From NCBI GenBank assembly GCA_003230795.1, contig QIGM01000023.1:1-5648 (forward strand): 5,648 nucleotides of DNA, given 5' to 3'. The notes under the pieces were generated by a model, which ran no database searches, was not told the DNA's origin, and was given only the letters and a program-made list of their open reading frames with translations. Within the stretch, counting starts at the first letter, position 1. Every line of letters begins with the position of its first letter. Source of the stretch: a bacterium (GTDB lineage Bacteria; Bdellovibrionota_C; UBA2361; SZUA-149). The translations under genes and the position numbers were made by a program. Shown here piece after piece: positions 5,630-5,648 of the stretch.

Positions 5630-5648
5630 GACAGAGGGGGGACAGTTC

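Overview
The window looks like a chromosomal stretch of a Gram-negative (diderm) bacterium. Three of its six genes start with lipoprotein signal peptides, a fourth has a Sec-type signal peptide, and one encodes an OmpA-like envelope protein. The two-chain M16 protease pair, with a long insert in the catalytic chain, resembles pairs I recall from deltaproteobacteria-like lineages (Bdellovibrionota, Myxococcota and relatives). That placement is an impression from protein style; nothing here fixes a genus. No phage, transposase, CRISPR, tRNA or rRNA signal was found.

Layout: (1) Positions 1-164 hold the start of a minus-strand lipoprotein gene that leaves the window at the left edge. (2) Positions 165-381 form a divergent intergenic region with a candidate promoter for the rightward genes. 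(3) Positions 382-3371 hold two M16 peptidase genes that overlap by one base (TAATG) and are almost certainly co-translated. The first chain carries the zinc site and the second is a lipoprotein carrying the substrate-binding Arg/Tyr pair. (4) After a 115-base gap with a good -10 box, positions 3487-4197 encode a lipoprotein with a glycine-zipper segment and a degenerate OmpA-like C-terminal domain. A strong stem-loop follows it. (5) Positions 4270-5004 encode a protein with a receiver-like domain that has lost every phosphorylation residue, then a Glu/Pro-rich linker and a C-terminal helical patch. (6) Positions 5219-5629 encode a small acidic-tailed protein I do not recognise.

How they work together: the M16 pair should form one periplasmic heterodimeric metallopeptidase, held at a membrane by the lipid on the non-catalytic chain. 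The OmpA-like lipoprotein is a plausible peptidoglycan or envelope-structure component. The last two proteins are cytoplasmic and both combine a folded domain with an acidic low-complexity segment. They look like regulatory or scaffold proteins rather than enzymes, but a functional link between them, or to the envelope genes, is not shown by the sequence. The most interesting points are the split of active-site duties across the M16 pair, the fully degenerate pseudo-receiver, and the lipoprotein gene at the left edge that is easy to miss.
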